Of a DNA stretch of 64,000 bases, positions 10,246 to 20,427 are shown one piece after another. Under the pieces are notes generated by a model. The model worked only from the letters and a program-made list of their open reading frames with translations. It did no database searches and was not told the DNA's origin. Each line of letters begins with the position of its first letter. The stretch's first letter is position 1. The position numbers and the translations under genes were made by a program. This DNA comes from Physcomitrium patens (lineage: Eukaryota > Streptophyta > Bryopsida > Funariales > Funariaceae): contig NC_037271.1 of the NCBI RefSeq assembly GCF_000002425.4, positions 14,109,903 to 14,173,902 on the forward strand, written 5' to 3'.

Positions 10246-12040
10246 ATGGACGGTTTACACGGCGACGACGCGTTCGGCGCGTCGTCTAACCCGGCGATGA
10301 AATGGAGAGATCAAATGGCACGCCGATTTCAGTACTATTTGGACAAGTCGACACCGCATGCGGGCTTGCGGTGGGTTGGCACGCTCGTCATGGCTGCAAT
10401 CTACTGTCTACGCGCTTACTTTGTGCAGGGTTTCTACATTGTTACATACGGGCTCGGCATCTACTTGCTGAACCTGCTTATAGGGTTTCTGTCTCCTCAA
10501 GTGGACCCGGAGAGCGAGGGCCCTGCTTTGCCCACAAAGGGTAGCGATGAGTTCAAGCCGTTCATTCGCAGACTTCCTGAGTTCAAATTCTGGTACGTGT
10601 GGCGATTCCTTGTAGTCTTTTCTGTCCTGACCGTTACTAGTTCTTTCACGTCGTTTTTATTTTTATTTTTTAAATTCTTTTTGTTCCGTCCCCCCTCCTG
10701 TTTTTTTCACTCTTTTGCGTTTAATTGTTGCGTCCTGAGAACGGTCGTTGGTCTAGTTTTGATCTACCAAGGAATCTGGTTAGGGGAGGGGTGACGAATA
10801 TTTCAATGCGGTTCTGAAAATGAGGTGACTGTTACTGCACTCTTGTGGCGGAACTCGTAGCCTACGACGTTCTTTCTTTGGCAGCAAGAAAAACACGTCG
10901 GAATTGAATTTCAATTATGCTAATTATGCGATACACGTCATCTCACAGTGTGGCATTGCTGTTTGAAGCGCTTCAGTCGGTCGTACTTGATCTTCGTAAA
11001 GTCTCTTTGACTTGCTCTTTTGAACACCATGCCTTACGACGGTATCAAATGGTCACGTAGTTAGAAGCTTTATGTCTGTATTTTAAATCGAAAGATTCTT
11101 CAACATCATCCCTACATGCTTACCATACGAGCAAAGAAGAATAGTTGTCATGGCCGCATTTCCTTGTCGTAAGCTTTGTACAATCATTGATGATCCCTAT
11201 TATATTTGCAGATAGGAATGGGTTGTTGGTTTCCGTTTCCTTAGACTTCTCATTGTTGTTGGAGTAATCACACATATTACCTTGGAAAATAAGGGTTTCT
11301 TCTCCTAGAATTATACGATTCTGCTTCATGACGAGTCTTCGCCTTGTTCTTATCCAGGTACGCATTCACGAAAGCGTTGGTGGTGGCATTCACCTTGACT
11401 TTCTTCAGTATATTCGACGTGCCTGTGTTTTGGCCAATACTGTTGATGTATTGGATCGTTCTTTTTGTTCTCACCATGAAGCGTCAAATTCGACACATGA
11501 TCAAATATAAATATGTCCCTTTTTCGTTGGGTAAACAGGTACCTCAAAACCTTCGCAATTATTATTCTATTTATTTAAGGATTCTACTGCCTCTTCTCTA
11601 CAGTAAGTCTTTGGGTATATGATGGGGCGAGAGTAGATCGTGTTACATTTTTATGCCGAGGCGGTTTGTGCTAATGGATCATAGCAAGCATATCTGAAAG
11701 CCCAGGTAGGATGATAGTTTCTGTTTCGCTGTTTTTTCATTTGGCTTCTAATTTCTTAGATTTCGTCTAAGGTTGTGGATGTGGTATATTGAACTACTCT
11801 ATTGTTACTTTTCTTGGATGTATGTTGCATATTCCCATAGTTTCATTATGTGAGGAAAAGAAATTGATTCTAATACTCGGCTGGAATATCAAGAGCTTTT
11901 CTTCAGTACATTTATGTTTCTCGATTGTAATTTTTTCAGGAGTTGAATAGTGCATAATTCCCTCATGGTAATGTTACTGAATGCAGCGGTACTCTGGGAA
12001 GGAGTATTCTTCAGATAAAGCCAGCACTTCCAGCGACTAG
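10246..12040 (+). CDS. RER1: RER1 family ER-retrieval receptor (three exons)
   Basis: Rer1 is a Golgi membrane protein that recognises transmembrane segments of escaped or unassembled ER proteins and returns them in COPI vesicles. Exons are 10246-10592, 11358-11538 and 11987-12040, giving 193 aa. Splice sites are GT at 10593 (phase 2), AG before 11358, GT at 11539 and AG before 11987; joined, they keep one frame. The start is ATG 10246; an upstream TTG in frame has no support. Residues 18-43 hold the conserved cytosolic stretch with [11 protein letters not shown]. Hydrophobic hairpins cover about 43-82 and 122-156, with SPQVDPE between them and [12 protein letters not shown] in the second. 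The tail is lysine-rich ([10 protein letters not shown]) then serine-rich. Length matches the usual 190-205 aa. The gene looks intact, and its 3' end faces the REF/SRPP gene. Confidence 0.95.
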
Positions 12041-13276
12041 GGGCGTCTTTGAATTCCAGGTGGACATTCGCCTCTGCTTAGTGCCCACCGTCATTTATTA
12101 GAGGGGGCGGACTCTCGAGGCTGCTACACAGGTTCAGTTTCAAGAAGCAGATGGGGTTGAGGGATTGTTGTGGACCACCTTTCAAAGGCCATCTGAAGTC
12201 TTTGTGCAATACTAGTTTATTCCTCATTTTGAACCCTGCTGAATTTCTCTGTCTGCGTCTCATTGGACACATGGCAACTGGTCGGTAGAGCTAATTCTAC
12301 GGCATCCAGTATTGAAGACCTGGATCTAATTTCAATCGTTATTTTAATAAGCAACTCAAGCGTGAAGTGCATGAACGATGCATTTGCGCAGCCTTTGTAG
12401 CACTGTTGACCTTTTGTACAGACCTGTTTGAGCAAAACAATATCAGCTGAGTTTGGGAAAAAAAAAATGTATTTTCAGCAGTTGGTGTCTGAAACTTGAA
12501 TCATCTAAAACAAGTCCGCGGTTTGTCCTTCTAAGTCGGTCCTTGCGATATTCCTCCAGTATCTTCTGCTAAATGTGATGTTATAAAATCCTATGTTTTA
12601 AAAACTTGTTCAAATCGTGTTATAGTCCAGTATCACGGAGGTTTTCTTTCGTCGTATCAGAACTTGATTTCTATATGATAGTCGGCCAACTTATGAATTG
12701 GTTACGAAGTAGTTGCTCACATCTTCCCAAGAAGGTTGTGTGAAGAATCATGAGTTGTTACATCCGTTCAGTCTCGACGAAAGTGCACAGATCGGATTCA
12801 AAATCAAATTGTAGACATTAGCAGCTCATGCGCAGTAATGAAATATTCATTCTAGTTTTGGTTTGGGATGGTAAACCCAAACGTTGACATTGGTTTCTTA
12901 CTGCGAAGTAGTTCCCACAAAACCGTCCTTACGGAGATCCTGAGATACTTAGTCGGTAATCACGGGAGAAAAGAAGTTAGAGGGCAACGTCATAAAGTTC
13001 GAAAGTGGAGACATTCCAATGATTTGCATGAGAAATTCAATACCAGTTGCTAAACTTCGGTATCAACAATCATATACAAGACGATACCACAAACCTTGGG
13101 CGATATTGGCAGCTATTGATCTGTACTAAATCCTTTTCACGGGCTATTCTGACCAGGGGCTATTCTGACCACGAGTTATTTAACCTACTCAAAGAACTCG
13201 CAAGAGCAGCAGACATCGTAAACTACTCGTCGCTCAAACAAATTCATATAAACTCGTAATGGTCTACACGATTAAC
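12041..13276. other. Shared 3' region between RER1 and REF/SRPP gene
   Basis: About 1.2 kb between the two convergent stop codons. It should hold the 3' UTRs of both genes. It is moderately AT-rich, and a short direct repeat (GGGCTATTCTGACCA) is doubled near 13139-13172. No coding region is convincing. Confidence 0.6.
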
Positions 13277-14886
13277 CTATTCAGCAGAAACAGCAGCAGT
13301 AGGAGCCGGAGCAGGGGCCACGGCAGGCTTCATAGCTTTCTCAAGTTTCTCAATAGGAACCACCGGAATGTAAGCAGTCAAGGGCAGATTTTTGCTCTTC
13401 AAAATTTCCGCAAGCTTGTTGTATTGAACAACTCCAAACTTGGCAGCAGGGGCAGCGACGTTTACAGCTTGTGGAACAAGTGGGAGTGTGAGGAGCTTCT
13501 GCCATGCCTCAAATGTCAATTGCTCCGCAACTGGTTCATACCTCTCATACAATGATGATGCAGTTGAATAGACACCCCGAGACTGAACATCAGAAACAAG
13601 GCCTCTTGCTGCATCTGGAGCTTGCTTGGCCACGTCCAGTGCTTGGTAAGACTTGTCTTTCACGTACTTTGGTACAACGCCATCAACATAGCTGATGGTC
13701 TCATCGACCTACACATCGTATTTTGTCGCAACTGAGATTAAAAAACTCTCGCGAACAATGTTAGCAGTAAAGACTACTAGCAGCCCACGCCAAGGGATAA
13801 GACGATAACTCATTCGTTCACCATACTTTTAAAACCACACTAAATCAAAACTAAGACCGAATTACCTTGCTGTCAACATATTGCAAAAGCTGCAAAGGCT
13901 TCCCTTCGACTTTCTGGTATACAGGGCCTACAACGGTCTTCACTGTCCCTTCGACATTGTCGACGCTGGGCTTTAGAGGCCCTGAGCTGTCCTTCGCATA
14001 AGCGTAAAGTGTCGCCAAATAGGCTGCGGCCTGAAGCACAAGGGCGTGAACCAGCCCTAGATACTTCAGATCAGCACTCTGCAGGGCAAGAGAGACATGA
14101 CCAAGTTAGCAGGTCATACTAAAAGCACACAGCAATGCATGAAGTTCCGAAAGGAACCCCCGTACACGATATATGAGAATGATACGAGACGCTACAGAAG
14201 ATATACTACCGCATGCAATATCTTGTTCTTACTAAACCCCTAGTTTACAAATCCTGTAGCTTCTACAACTGAAGCGGTTTGTGCGCATAAATCTGTGAGA
14301 GGACGCGATCCAGATGAACGAGGCCAAGTACGCTCCTAATCGCCCGCGTGAAGGGCAACCTTCCACACGAAATCAAACAAACAAGCGCTAATAGCAAATT
14401 ACATTCAAATCTCCTACTCCACAAAAATATCCAGGGAATAAATAGGTTTTAAATTCTAATTAAAGTAACTGAATATCAGCAGCTGTGAAGTTTTTCCGAG
14501 AAATTATCTCTAGCAATTGCGACCTCGATACCATCAACCCCTCCACAGAAAATTCAGAGCGTCACCAGAGGTATGAGGCCAGAAAGATCCAAAATGAACC
14601 CTACTAATCCAGACGCATGTTCTAGGACTTGAACATATTTGAACAAAAACACATCACAATCAGCCCACTCTCACCATTTAAATGACACCAATTATAATTC
14701 AATAAGGAATTGAACATCAAATTAACATGAAAGGCAAAATCAAAAAAACAACAACGACAACAACAAAGACAACGTAACAGAGAAACAGAGAAGCCAAAAC
14801 AACAACAGAGAAAAACCACACGGCACCCGCAACTCTCCTAGTCCACTGCCACCACATGCAGACCTCACCTTAGCGGTATCCGCCAT
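13277..14886 (-). CDS. REF/SRPP family lipid-droplet-associated protein (three exons)
   Basis: The family (rubber elongation factor, small rubber particle protein, LDAP and stress-related protein) coats the phospholipid monolayer of plant lipid droplets. It supports droplet number, stability and stress tolerance; rubber particles are a special case. Exons on the minus strand are 14886-14869, 14078-13866 and 13708-13277, each phase 0, with GT/AG borders. They give 220 aa, within the usual 200-260. Exon 1 encodes only MADTAK. Exon 2 has the conserved start SADLKYLGLVH and GPVYQKVEG; exon 3 has VDETISYVDGVVPKYVKD and helical amphipathic segments, then an Ala/Pro-rich tail (about residues 202-220). 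No signal peptide or transmembrane helix is expected or seen. The gene looks intact. Confidence 0.93.
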
Positions 14887-15480
14887 CACGACGAGAACGA
14901 AAGATCAACGCGGTGAGCGCACAGAGAAGAAATCACCGAATCGAGGAGAACCCTGGGGGAGAGGGTGCGTCGGGTCGAGTCGAAAGTAAACGTCTCACAC
15001 AAAACAGTCGGCAGGTGGTCGATGGGGCGCCGGTTGGCGATGGGGAGAATTCAGAGGGGGAGAGAGAGAAGTATAAGAGGCGGGCAACAGTGAGCGAACA
15101 ATCCGATGAGGGAGAGTGGGCGGGCGATACAAACGGGGAAAGGAGCAGAAGCAGACAATGACTACCATCATCCCCACCGTCTCGCACCGTTCGCCTTGCC
15201 TCGAATCTCCCCTGCAACTTGCCTGGCCTGCCCTTGGCCCCGCTCCCCCTCTAGGGTCCGTTCCGAACCTCAAATCCGAGCCTGGATTCGTCGACCTGTC
15301 ACGCTGTCCTTGTGACCTGAACTGGGCTTTACTGCGCCAGGCGACTGGGTTCGGATCCAAACCTTGACGTGCCTTGGCTGTCAACTCTAATCGTCGCAGT
15401 CAGATTTCAAGAAGGGTGTTGCAGGAGCTGTCATTGGAAAATTGGATCCAACGATTTCATCTGCTCCAAGGAATGAACGA
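14887..15480 (-). promoter_or_regulatory. Upstream region of the REF/SRPP gene
   Basis: GC-rich sequence directly upstream of the minus-strand start codon at 14886, including purine-rich tracts (GAGGGGGAGAGAGAGAAG near 15052). Several overlapping ORFs exist on both strands, but their composition is typical of GC-rich leader DNA and none resembles a known protein. It probably holds the leader and core promoter. Confidence 0.4.
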
Positions 15481-16141
15481 ACTTTTTATTTTTGAAATTT
15501 GGGTTTTGAGTTTTCAAAGGACTCGGAATACATACATCATTTAATCGTAAGAGTGCCAGGGATCGGAGCAACTTGCTTTCCTAACACAATTCTGATATTG
15601 TATGGCAAATTCTACTTGTACGAAGCCAGGTTTGGATGGAACAAGAATGACAGAGATGACTTCCAGAAGCATCCGTCGAGGCCGTCATGAGAAATACGTT
15701 CATTTTTTTACCATTTATTAAAAGGAGGGATCGTCCAGGATCCAGGGTAAGGACACTTGGAGCACGGTGATAGGCGAACGTCAGGGTTCAAGCAGGGAGC
15801 ACCGTCCGCTCCACGCCAACTGTCTTTTCTAGAAAGTGGTGCACGTGGCCATAGGCGGGAGGGAGGGAGGCAGGGATGATCGCAATGGGGCTTTCTCTAC
15901 CTTCTATTGTACCGCCCAGGCCCATCCCCCCCCCCCCCTCCCCCCCAGTTTCCCCCTCCCCTCCTACCTAGTCTGTAACTATACCGCCCCACCCCCGCCA
16001 CCGGCTCCCTACGCCTGTTGCTGGCCAGGCTCCCCCTTCCTCCTCGGACCCAGCCCATCCCCGCTCATCCTGTACAGATATTTTAGCGGCGCCGACTTTA
16101 TCTTTTTACCTTTATCCTTGAGGAACGTAATTCGTTCCTAA
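15481..16141. other. GC-rich island edge with poly-C tract, no recognised gene
   Basis: The block includes a C-rich tract (about 15926-15960) and ends abruptly at about 16141, where AT-rich DNA starts. A 63-codon ORF at 15499-15690 and a Pro-rich ORF at 15836-16141 are not recognisable and are probably chance. Confidence 0.5.
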
Positions 16142-16941
16142 TCTTGATAACTTTGATATTCTTGATCTGTATGTTTGGTTTATATATATACATATATATA
16201 ATATGATATGGCTTGCAGTAATTTACTTTAAAATAAAGAGTAAAAAAAAATCTTGTATGTTTTTGTATTTGTGAAGTTATATTCAAAATACTATTTAATT
16301 ACTTTTGTATGTTCAGTGTAATTTTTTTTTTGAAAGTATTTTTCATTAATATAAATTGTATTACGGATGATGATTTTAAATTTGAAGATCATGCATGATT
16401 CTGCTATGATGTTCATGTTGTTGATGTTGTTGATTCATCATTTCAATTGTTGGTATTGTCCATGATGTCTGGCAATAATCACCATAAGCTTGTATTTTAT
16501 AAATATACATATAATAAAAAAACTAAGCTTTGAAATTGTCAATCAAGAATGAACTTGATTGAATTGAGTTGTCAATTTCTGTTTGTTTTAGTAAAGCCAT
16601 ATCATGTGGTTATTCCTTCAGTGTCTTTCTACATGCTACATGTGATTTTTGAATTTCACAGACACTAACAATCCTTTGAATCTGTTATGATTGATGTTAT
16701 CTTTTATAAAAATAATTAATATTAATTGGCCTAAAATTTTCTAGTATATTAAATTGATACTATAAGCTAAAAAGCCATAGAATAGTAATTTCAATTTAAT
16801 ATTCTAGACGATTTTCACAATGTTATGAAATCCTGTTAACTTAGAATTTCAGTTGCCTATGTTTTTGTACAAGACATAGATTGTTTTGTTATTAAGTTCA
16901 ATTAGAAATCATCTTTTTTATTCTTTTGAATTGGTTGTTTC

Positions 16942-16977
<36 letters not shown>

Positions 16978-17000
16978 CATACACACACATACATGTAAGA
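16142..17000. other. AT-rich spacer with (CA)n(TA)n microsatellite
   Basis: AT-rich sequence without a gene, ending in a compound microsatellite at about 16940-16990 that abuts the left end of repeat family X. Confidence 0.6.
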
Positions 17001-18134
17001 AAATGATAAAGCAACCAAATTTTTTTTATTAAATCAATCCATATGCCCTATTCTTAGCCATTCTATTGTTTCCAACCATTGCCTCCATTCTCGATGTTAT
17101 GTAATAACATGATTATATGGTAAAAAAATAAAAATAAAAAAATGGATGTTATTATAGAAGAGTCTAATAGGAAGATATAGTAGAAAAAAAATGATAAATT
17201 ATAAAAATGTAGTAAAAAATTTAGTCTTGATGTTGCCTCTCATAGAAGAGACTTCTATTTACTTTGTAGAAGCATAAATGAACCAAATCAAAATAAATGA
17301 GATAAGTAATAGATATAGACATATTTAGAAGAGAGTTAACGATAAGTTAAAGCAAAACTTACCTCAAATTACCAAAAATTGATACCCAAAGAAGACCAGT
17401 TGTCAACTTGTATTGAAATCAAATTTGGAGGCAAAAAACCATGCACCTATAATAACTTCGGATTTTTTTTAGCAAATTAGAGAGTGGGATTTAAGAAAAG
17501 ACTTCATAGGATTTCTTTGAGTGCTAGTTTTGGACAATTTGAGTTTGTAATAACTTTGTAAGAACTTTGCAAAGTCAGGGTTGTTTTTGGTGAATGTGAC
17601 TTTATGAAATAAAAAAAAGATTTACATTTGGAAAAAAATTGTGAGTTTGGTAGTAGATTTATACGTGAAAATTTATGGGTTTGTGATTATAATTTTTTTT
17701 ATTTCTTTTTATAAATTTCAATGTGATCAAATGGTTAGATTGAAGGTTATTGAAATTGAAGTGGATTGAGATCTTGAAAATGGGGTTTTGAAGGTTAATA
17801 AGGATTTCTAAGATCTTTAGCAATTTACCAATTGGATTGAAGTGAAATTTATGTATGTAGGTAGTAGACTTAATTTCCAACATATATGTAAATTTTGAGA
17901 GTTATTTGATGATGGAATTAAGAGATTTTGGCTTAGGAAGATTAATATCAATATTAAAAAAGGAAGTTGATCAATATCCAAGTAGATTTTAGGGTTTAAT
18001 ATCTATTTGATATGTGCAATCTTTTTTTAAAATTTTTTATATTTATTTCTAACTTAGTTGTTATAAGGTCTATAAAATTTGAATCATAATCAATAGTTCA
18101 ATCATTTATTATTGAATTTTTAATCTTCTGCAGA
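17001..18134. repeat. Repeat family X, copy 1, left part with terminal inverted repeat
   Basis: The first 37 bp or so (starting AAATGATAAAGCAACC) recur inverted at 25200-25236. A second inner block (TTTCCAACCATTGC, about 17069) also recurs inverted near 25124. The body matches 31381-31850 and 51330-52100, sharing ATTATATGGTAAAA, AGAAGACCAGTTGT and ACAAAACCA..CACC-like blocks. The unit is about 2 kb without the inserted copy B. No transposase is seen, so it would be a non-autonomous DNA element if the inverted repeat is real. A retroelement derivative is not excluded. Confidence 0.5.
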
Positions 18135-18592
18135 TGTTATGGATATACAACTAAAGAAGATTTTAGAAGATTCTAGAAGGTTCTAGAAGGTTCCAAAAGA
18201 TACCAGTATGTTCTAAGAAGGCTCTTGAAGGTTCTAGGAGGTTCTAGAAGATTTTGGAAGATTCTAGTAGATTCTAAGAAAGTTCTAGAAGGTCATAGGA
18301 GGTCCTAGAAGGTTCTAGGAGGCTTTAGATGATTTAGGAAGTTACTAAAGAAGGATTTTAGGCTTACTTTGTTCTCAAGTCTCATAAAAACTTCTTAAGA
18401 AGCTTCCTAGGACCTAGTATATATAGGAATTAAGGTTGAGGAGATTCTCAGTCTCAAGAATTTACTTCTTGTGGTCTAGTTAGGACCTTCTTCGATTGTA
18501 TCTAGTTGTTGTTTTAATATCAAGTTAACTCCATTCCTTAGTCTTGAATCCTTGTCTTGTATATGGTTCCTAATAATTTTTCAAGACTGCCA
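18135..18592 (+). repeat. 5' LTR of copy B
   Basis: It starts TGTTATGG and ends approximately at GACTGCCA. From about 18150 to 18345 it is a degenerate 10-bp tandem repeat of the form GGTTCTAGAA. TATATATA is at 18418-18425. From there on it aligns closely with the 3' LTR (GGAATTAAGGTTGAGGA, CTAGTTGTTGTTTTAAT). Just downstream, TATTAGGAGCTTGATCT at 18601 resembles a decayed primer-binding site complementary to initiator tRNA-Met (TGGTATCAGAGC type). The exact 3' end is uncertain by about 20 bp. Confidence 0.75.
18156..18193 (+). promoter_or_regulatory. Eight-unit heat-shock-element array, copy B 5' LTR
   Basis: GAA/TTC blocks follow each other at exact 5-bp spacing from 18156 to 18193. Seven of eight units are perfect and one is TTT. 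Degenerate units continue to about 18345. The array lies about 75-260 bp upstream of TATATATA at 18418. A conserved AGAAGCTTCCTAGG (18399-18412) adds a proximal GAA-GC-TTC pair. HSF binding is inferred from the motif. Confidence 0.7.
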
Positions 18593-18752
18593 TAAAATAA
18601 TATTAGGAGCTTGATCTTTCTAGATAGAGAATAGATTACTCCTCTTCTTGGAAGTACTATAGTATTCTAGAGGTTGCAGATTACCCTCCCCTAGACTAAT
18701 ATTGTTCTTTTCTTAATATTCTTTTGGTTTCTTTTTTTTATATCATAGACAA

Positions 18753-18790
<38 letters not shown>

Positions 18791-18815
18791 AAGGCATGTG
18801 TTTCTCTGATTTTCT

Positions 18816-19830
18816 ATGGAAGAAGGTGAAAAAGTTAATATGAAAAACTCTAAAGAGATCACATTAGACTCTATTATTAATGCTCTTGAAGTATTGAGGA
18901 TTAGAACAGAGACTTTGTCAAAGCAAAATAAAGAATTGTATATGACCATACATAATGGTCAAAGAGCTGAAGTGCCTCAACCACCACATCAAATCGCAAT
19001 AGAGATTCTAAATTCTCTAATGACTATGTTTACTTCAAACATGGGAGGTGCATCTACTTAAGACAATGATCTGACAACAATAACAACAAAAGAACGAAGA
19101 ATCAACCTTCCAGAAAAGTTTAATAGCATCTACTCAAAATTTTGTGGCTTTGTAAATCAAGTATGACTAATCACCTTGCTTCAATTTCAATGATATTCTA
19201 CTAAAGTATCTCGTATTGGTTTGGTTGGAATCTTGCTCTTGAGTAAAGCTTTATCTTGGTTTGCCCCATTATTTGAAAAAAATTCTCCTATATTGTACAA
19301 TTTTGAAGCATTTTTGGCAGCATTTGCAAAAGCATTTTGTGAACATGATAAGGTTCATTCTTCAATAACTAAAATTTGAAGCCTTTGACAAAGAACTTGC
19401 TTTGCATCAATGTATGCTTCAAATTTCCGATGATTAGAATGTGATATAAATTAGAGAGAAGACACATTGATGACACAATTTCATTGGAGATTAAGAAATA
19501 ATATCAATGACTTGTTGTTGTCTATGCCAGATCTTCTAACACTCAATGAAGCCATTAGTCAAGTTATGAAGTGCAATAACCATTTATATCAACAATGACA
19601 AGATAAACATTCTTTAGTTACGCCACATGTATATATCAATTATTTTGCAGCTTCTTCACCATCGAATTCTAATGAACAATTGGAAGCAAAAGATATACAC
19701 ATTCATGCAGTTTGCTTCAAACCTCTTTTTAAACAAGAAAAAAATCATCAAAGGGAACTTGGCCTATGTTTATATTGCAAAAAACTTAGCCATGAGGTTA
19801 ATAATTTTCTAAAAAAATCCTAGCATATAT
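18816..19830 (+). pseudogene. Copy B gag
   Basis: Starts at ATG 18816 with 81 open codons, then continues in pieces through stops and frameshifts. The body has the helical character of a retrotransposon capsid. Near 19760-19810 a CLYCKKLSHEVNNF segment matches the CX2CX4HX4C nucleic-acid-binding knuckle, with the last Cys changed to Phe. Copies C and D carry homologous, more decayed stretches. Confidence 0.7.
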
Positions 19831-19989
19831 ATCAAATGAAGAGTGCAGCCACATCATCAAAAGCATTGCAAGAAAACAAAGGTGTCTAGCCACAATAGGG
19901 ACCGTGCAGCTGAATTCTTCACTATTACAAATAAAAAAAGATCATGTATTCTCTGCAAGCCCTTCTTGTTGTTTTACTATATATTTATG

Positions 19990-20335
19990 GTTAGGAGTCA
20001 GAAGACTAGATTGTCATGCATTACTTGTCTTGAGAGCCTCTGCATGTTTTATTGATGAAGAATTATCTAGATTACACAAAATTTGTACAGTCAAAAAATC
20101 CAAAGCTATAAGTATAGAAGTATTAGATGGTTGACTTTTATCCTTTGGAGATGTCACCTATGAAATGATTCCATTAGAAATAACCTTTGACAACCATAGC
20201 AGCAAAGTAGTATTCAACGTCATTAAATCACCATCAAGTCTAGTTAATTTAAGACTTTCATGGCTTGAAAAATACAATCCATGGACAGATTAGATATCTC
20301 AAAAGTTAGAATTTCTTCTAATAGATCATAGAACC
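19990..20335 (+). pseudogene. Copy B aspartic protease domain
   Basis: Frame 19904-20134 and its continuation encode the retropepsin region. The usual Asp-Ser/Thr-Gly triad is replaced by LVLRASACF, so the active site is lost. FGDVT and LRLSWLEKYNP further on match the same domain in copy C (35390-35621), which supports the assignment. Confidence 0.65.
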
Positions 20336-20427
20336 CCTAGATCTATGAAAAAGCCTCTAACACGTGATAAGCCAAAATTTAAACAACATTTATTTATTAG
20401 AGCTAAAGCATTTGTGAGTGCGGCCAA

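Noticed and set aside
10593-10794. Continuation of RER1 exon 1 frame past the conserved region
   Set aside because: GT at 10593 is a good 5' splice site, and the continuation is low-complexity Phe/Leu sequence that is unlike RER1; exon 2 restores the family sequence.
14933-15384. Several 80-130-codon ORFs on both strands
   Set aside because: They overlap each other in GC-rich leader DNA, carry no recognisable domain and lie directly upstream of a real gene.
18757-18789. Long poly-T tract taken as a retroposon poly(A) tail on the minus strand
   Set aside because: It lies in the leader of copy B, just before its gag, and no retroposed sequence adjoins it; a simple homopolymer expansion is enough.
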